DNA of 27,665 nt, from positions 1 to 27,665 of the forward strand of contig CAJVXR010000012.1 of NCBI GenBank assembly GCA_913009535.1, given 5' to 3'. The stretch is from an uncultured Flavobacteriales bacterium (lineage in GTDB: Bacteria; Bacteroidota; Bacteroidia; Flavobacteriales; Flavobacteriaceae). The position numbers were made by a program, and so were the translations under genes. The notes beneath the pieces are model-generated. The model had not been told where the DNA came from. It did not search any database and worked only from the letters and a program-made list of their open reading frames with translations. Below are positions 23,969-27,665 of this stretch, piece by piece; positions within the stretch are counted from its first letter, which is position 1, and each line of letters begins with the position of its first letter.

Positions 23969-25234
23969 TCAATTAGAATTACTACGCACAAGAGTAGAAA
24001 ACTTTATTGAAGCTAATAGTCCTGTAATTGAAAATAAAACCAACATTGAAAACACGTATTGGTGACCAATTATTCCAGGATAAGTATCTAATAAGTAACC
24101 TATAACTGGGCTTGCAAAAATATCAGGAGTATACCCTACAACAGAGATGACTCCTACAGCTGTACCAGTCATCATCAGAGGAATTCGTCCTTCTTGCATA
24201 ATAGAAAAGTATAATGCACGAATAGAATATGTTCCTGTTGCCACAACTACTAAAGAAAAGAAAAACACATAGTTCATACTAACTTTAACTATTCCAAATG
24301 CAAATATTGAAGATCCTATTAACATAATTATAAAACCAGTAATAATTAAATTAATATAACTTTTCTTATCTGCAAATAATGCAATTAGCAAGCAAACTAA
24401 AGGACGAAGATACAATTGTAATGAACCTATATTTGCAGCTTCTAAATTATCAAATTTCATAACATCAGAGGCATATAAAGAATAAATATCGGTTACTTTA
24501 TAGCCTACATATGCAGAGATAATTATAAACATTATAAGCCAAACAGATGGAATTTTTAAAACTGATTTGATGTTTTGTATTGATGAGTAGTTATTATTTA
24601 TTACTCCCTCTTGACTTGAATCCATTAAAAATAGTACTAGTATACCATTTAAAAAAACAATAAATGAGGAGAATAAAATCACATATCTAAATGCATCTTT
24701 ACGTTCAATTAATGTAGCTACTTCAATATCATTTGTTAAAAATATAGAAAAAATCAATACTCCTAAAGTTCCCATAGATGCTGCGACTAAACCTCTTCCT
24801 CCATCTAACAAACCGAAAGCTTCACCTTGATTTTTTGTACCTCCCCACACACGTGTAGCTTTTATCATGGCCCCCCAAAATAAAAAGACTGTTGAGAAAC
24901 CCCAATATCCCCATATTATTTGCAACATAAAATAAGATGGATAAGTGGATAATACTAGACCACCAAGAGCAGTAAAAAACAGGGATGTAGCTATTAATAT
25001 TTTAGGTTGAAATTTATCGGAAATAACTCCTCCATACAGATAAGATAAAATTGCAACTGTGCCATAAACAGAGAATAAACTTCCTAATTGAAGATTAGTT
25101 AAATTAAATACTTCTAAAAACGTAGGTCTAAATACTCTTGCTAAGACATATGGCAATAAAAAAATTAATTCTCCTGAAAGTATTAAAAGAGTTATACTTA
25201 AAAAAGAACCCTTCTTAAGTTCAGGATCTTTCAA
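23969..25234 (-). CDS. MFS transporter, substrate unknown
   Basis: A 421-residue inner-membrane major facilitator with about 12 hydrophobic segments. Seen: SITLLILSGELIFLLPYVLA as TM1, FNLTNLQLGSLFSVYGTVAI leading into TM2, LYGGVISDKFQPKILI (loop 2-3 motif with G-x-x-x-D-K), WGGTKNQGEAFGLLDGGRGL in the TM4-5 region, FADKKSY in the second half, and YTPDIFASPVIGYLLD in TM11. The GEAFGLLDGGRG motif recurs in anion or organic-acid facilitators of the GlpT/NarK-like part of the superfamily, but I cannot name a substrate. The start is TTG at 25234; the frame extends a little further upstream without an ATG. It is first in a probable minus-strand unit with DUF1800 and DUF1501, with a 51-base gap to DUF1800. 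It is unrelated to the xylose and xyloside transporters in the window. Confidence 0.8.
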   Translation of the reverse strand: MKDPELKKGSFLSITLLILSGELIFLLPYVLARVFRPTFLEVFNLTNLQLGSLFSVYGTVAILSYLYGGVISDKFQPKILIATSLFFTALGGLVLSTYPSYFMLQIIWGYWGFSTVFLFWGAMIKATRVWGGTKNQGEAFGLLDGGRGLVAASMGTLGVLIFSIFLTNDIEVATLIERKDAFRYVILFSSFIVFLNGILVLFLMDSSQEGVINNNYSSIQNIKSVLKIPSVWLIMFIIISAYVGYKVTDIYSLYASDVMKFDNLEAANIGSLQLYLRPLVCLLIALFADKKSYINLIITGFIIMLIGSSIFAFGIVKVSMNYVFFFSLVVVATGTYSIRALYFSIMQEGRIPLMMTGTAVGVISVVGYTPDIFASPVIGYLLDTYPGIIGHQYVFSMLVLFSITGLLASIKFSTLVRSNSN

Positions 25235-25288
25235 TTTATGTTCTTTAGGTTTGCTACAATATACATTAATTTAAAGGACTATAATTTA

Positions 25289-25321
25289 TTGTTATATTTA
25301 TATATATCAATTATATGTTTT
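25289..25321 (+). promoter_or_regulatory. Candidate promoter for the VPS10/BNR gene
   Basis: TTG at 25289-25291 and TATGTTTT at 25314-25321 approximate the Bacteroidota TTTG / TAnnTTTG boxes with 22 bases between them, ending about 40 bases before the ATG at 25363. It lies in the 128-base divergent gap, which otherwise shows only AT-rich DNA. One mismatch and low sequence complexity make this a weak call. Confidence 0.25.
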
Positions 25322-25362
25322 AACTTTATATTAAATAATTTATTAATTAACACTCCACTGTT

Positions 25363-27665
25363 ATGAAAAATCTGAAGCTATACCTAGTTGCTCTATTATT
25401 TGTTCTTTCCTATTCATCACTTATGGGTCAAAGTAAAAGTGATAAAAAACAGAAATCCCCAATTGAATCTGCAATAAGTGGATTTGAATTTAGAAGTATA
25501 GGACCAGCGTTCATGTCTGGCAGAATTTCTGACATAGCTATAGATCCGAATAATGAAAACATTTGGTATGTAGCAGTTTCATCTGGTGGTGCATGGAAAA
25601 CTGAAAATGCTGGTACAACTTGGCAACCCTTAACTGATGATCAACCTTTTTTTGCAACTGGCTGTATAACTATAGATCCAAACAACTCAGCATCTATTTG
25701 GCTTGGAACAGGTGAGAATGTTGCTGGAAGACATATTGGTATTGGTCATGGAATTTTCCATAGTTTAGATGGTGGGAAGTCTTGGAAAGACATGGGATTA
25801 AAAAAGTCTGAGCATATCTCAAAAATAATTATTCACCCAGATAATTCTGATATAATTTGGGTAGCATCGCAAGGTCCATTATGGAGCTCAGGTGGAGAAA
25901 GAGGTTTATATAAGTCTACTGATGGTGGTAAAACATGGAAAAATAACTTAGAGATTAATGAATGGACTGGAGTTACAGATTTAGTTATTGATCCAACTAA
26001 TCCAAATATACTTTATGCTGCTAGCTGGCAAAGACATCGTAATGTTGCTGGTTTGATCGATGGTGGACCTGGAACAGCGCTATATAAAAGTACCAATGGT
26101 GGTGATAGTTGGAAAAAAATTAATAAAGGACTACCTAGATCTAATATGGGGAAAATTGGACTAGCTATTTCACCTATGGACCCTACAGTTTTATATGCGG
26201 CAATTGAGCTGGATAGAAGAGATGGTGCTGTTTACCGTACATCAAACAGTGGTGGTAGCTGGAATAAAATGTCTAATACTGTCTCTGGTGGTACTGGACC
26301 TCACTATTACCAAGAATTAGTTGCTTCTCCACATGTATTTGATAAAATATATCTTATGAATGTTCGTGTATTAGAATCAGATAATGGAGGTGAAAGTTTT
26401 AGTCAAATGAAAGAATCTCAAAAGCACTCAGATAATCATTCATTAACTTTTAAAGCAAATGACCCAAATTATTTATTAATGGGTACTGATGGTGGTATTT
26501 ATGAATCTTTTGATAATTCTAAAAATTGGAAATTCGTAGGAAATCTACCTTTAACTCAATTTTATAAATTAGCGGTGGATGACGCTGAACCTTTTTATAA
26601 TATTTATGGTGGAACTCAGGATAATAATACGCAAGGAGGACCTTCTAGAACCGTAACAAGAAACGGAATAACTAATTCGGACTGGTATGTTGTTCTTGGT
26701 GGTGATGGACACCAACCAGCCACTGAGCCTGGAAACCCTAATATAGTTTATGCTCAGTCACAACAAGGATATATTAATAGAGTAGATAGAACTACAGGTG
26801 AGGCAGTGAATATCCGACCTCATGAAGGTATTGATGAATCTTACGAACGTTTTAATTGGGATGCTCCAATTCTTGTTAGTCAACACGACCCGAAACGTCT
26901 TTATTTCGGCACTCAAAGAGTTTGGCGTTCTGAAAACAGGGGAGATAGTTGGTCAACAATTTCAAATGATTTAACTAAAAATGAAGAAAGACTTAGTCTT
27001 CCTATCATGGGTAGAGTTCAGAGTTTTGACAATGCGATTGATGTATATGCTATGTCAACTTATAATACAATAACTTCTCTTTCAGAGTCAAAAACTAATG
27101 AAAGTGTACTTTACGCCGGAACAGATGATGGGATTATTCAATTCACTCGAGATGGTGGGGATAATTGGACAAAAATGATGGTTGATGAACTACCTGATGT
27201 TCCTGCTTCAGCTTTTGTAAATGATATAAAAGTAGATTTACATGATGATAATACTGCATATGTAGCTTTAGATAATCATAAGTTTGGTGATTATAGTCCT
27301 TATTTATATAAAACAACTAATGGAGGAAAAAAATGGGAACCGATAGTTAATGGATTACCTGAAGGAACATTAGTATGGAGATTAGTACAAGATCATGTAA
27401 ATCCAAACCTGTTATTTTTAGGTACTGAATATGGAGTATATATTAGTGTTAATCAAGGAGATAAGTGGCATAAATTTTCTAATGGTCTTCCAACAATTTC
27501 AATTAGAGATCTTGCAATACAAAAAAGAGAAAACGATTTAGTTTTAGCAACTTTTGGAAGAAGTTTCTATGTCTTAGACGACTATAGCCCTTTAAGAGAT
27601 ATTACTGTTAAAACATTAGAAAAAGAAGCACATTTATTTAATCCAAGAAAAGCACTTCAATATAA
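25363..27665 (+). CDS. VPS10/sortilin-like BNR-repeat exoprotein (3' end outside window)
   Basis: Open from ATG 25363 to the right edge: 767 codons with no stop. Seen: a signal peptide (about 1-23, ending SSLMGQ), FRSIGPAFMSGRISDIAIDP, GGAWKTENAGTTWQPL, and a long beta-propeller rich in Asp-box (BNR) motifs such as SLDGGKSW, STDGGKTW, STNGGDSW, RDGGDNW and TTNGGKKW. HSDNHSLTF, GTDGGIYES, GGTQDNNTQGG, DWYVVLGGDG and LATFGRSFYVLDDYS are blocks typical of the large Bacteroidota proteins annotated as VPS10-domain or sortilin-like 'glycosyl hydrolases', usually about 1,000 residues. The true activity of that group is not established, and Asp-boxes alone do not show an enzyme. The C-terminus, and any sorting domain, lies beyond the window. 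It is transcribed away from the MFS gene and may be unrelated to the xylan locus. Confidence 0.85.
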   Translation, partial: MKNLKLYLVALLFVLSYSSLMGQSKSDKKQKSPIESAISGFEFRSIGPAFMSGRISDIAIDPNNENIWYVAVSSGGAWKTENAGTTWQPLTDDQPFFATGCITIDPNNSASIWLGTGENVAGRHIGIGHGIFHSLDGGKSWKDMGLKKSEHISKIIIHPDNSDIIWVASQGPLWSSGGERGLYKSTDGGKTWKNNLEINEWTGVTDLVIDPTNPNILYAASWQRHRNVAGLIDGGPGTALYKSTNGGDSWKKINKGLPRSNMGKIGLAISPMDPTVLYAAIELDRRDGAVYRTSNSGGSWNKMSNTVSGGTGPHYYQELVASPHVFDKIYLMNVRVLESDNGGESFSQMKESQKHSDNHSLTFKANDPNYLLMGTDGGIYESFDNSKNWKFVGNLPLTQFYKLAVDDAEPFYNIYGGTQDNNTQGGPSRTVTRNGITNSDWYVVLGGDGHQPATEPGNPNIVYAQSQQGYINRVDRTTGEAVNIRPHEGIDESYERFNWDAPILVSQHDPKRLYFGTQRVWRSENRGDSWSTISNDLTKNEERLSLPIMGRVQSFDNAIDVYAMSTYNTITSLSESKTNESVLYAGTDDGIIQFTRDGGDNWTKMMVDELPDVPASAFVNDIKVDLHDDNTAYVALDNHKFGDYSPYLYKTTNGGKKWEPIVNGLPEGTLVWRLVQDHVNPNLLFLGTEYGVYISVNQGDKWHKFSNGLPTISIRDLAIQKRENDLVLATFGRSFYVLDDYSPLRDITVKTLEKEAHLFNPRKALQY

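Noticed and set aside
1..27665. CRISPR arrays, insertion sequences, tRNA or rRNA genes
   Set aside because: No regularly spaced repeats, transposase motifs, terminal inverted repeats or tRNA-like stretches were seen on reading. All gaps of 100 bases or more were examined individually.

Overview
The window looks like part of a marine-type Bacteroidota (probably Flavobacteriia) chromosome. The DNA is very AT-rich. Two genes end in type IX secretion (T9SS) sorting domains and a third such domain survives as a remnant. There is a likely SusD-type protein tail, and many formylglycine-dependent sulfatases sit next to sugar-catabolism genes. No RNA gene, CRISPR array, insertion sequence or phage gene was recognised.

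Layout: (1) 1-10719, plus strand: tail of a likely SusD-like protein, two sulfatases, an AT-rich hairpin, a third sulfatase, a secreted beta-helix protein carrying a CBM22-like module and a T9SS domain, a GH10 endo-xylanase, a GPH-family glycoside symporter and a signal-less GH43 enzyme. (2) 10742-15970, minus strand: a compact xylB-xylA-xylE-galM operon. (3) 15971-16247: a divergent promoter region containing the decayed 3' end of a gene related to the DUF1501 gene 4.6 kb away. (4) 16248-20522, plus strand: two more sulfatases and a carboxypeptidase-regulatory-like domain protein. (5) 20655-25234, minus strand: an MFS transporter, a DUF1800 protein and a DUF1501 protein with a T9SS domain. 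(6) 25363 to the right edge: an incomplete VPS10/BNR-repeat exoprotein.

Regions 1-4 read as one polysaccharide utilisation locus for a xylose-containing, probably sulfated, polymer such as a sulfated xylan or glucuronoxylan. Exported sulfatases would strip sulfate, the beta-helix/CBM22 protein and GH10 would bind and cut the chain, and the GPH symporter would import short xylosides. Cytoplasmic GH43 would release xylose. XylE would import free xylose, GalM would interconvert its anomers, and XylA and XylB would convert it to xylulose 5-phosphate. The substrate is inferred from gene content. No transcriptional regulator, sulfatase maturase, SusC or complete SusD gene lies inside the window.

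The least ordinary items are the five-sulfatase/xylan combination, the CBM22-like module inserted inside the terminal motif of the beta-helix protein, the duplicated and decayed T9SS gene end in the xylB/sulfatase promoter region, and the DUF1501/DUF1800 pair in which one partner carries Tat-like and T9SS signals and the other has no visible export signal.
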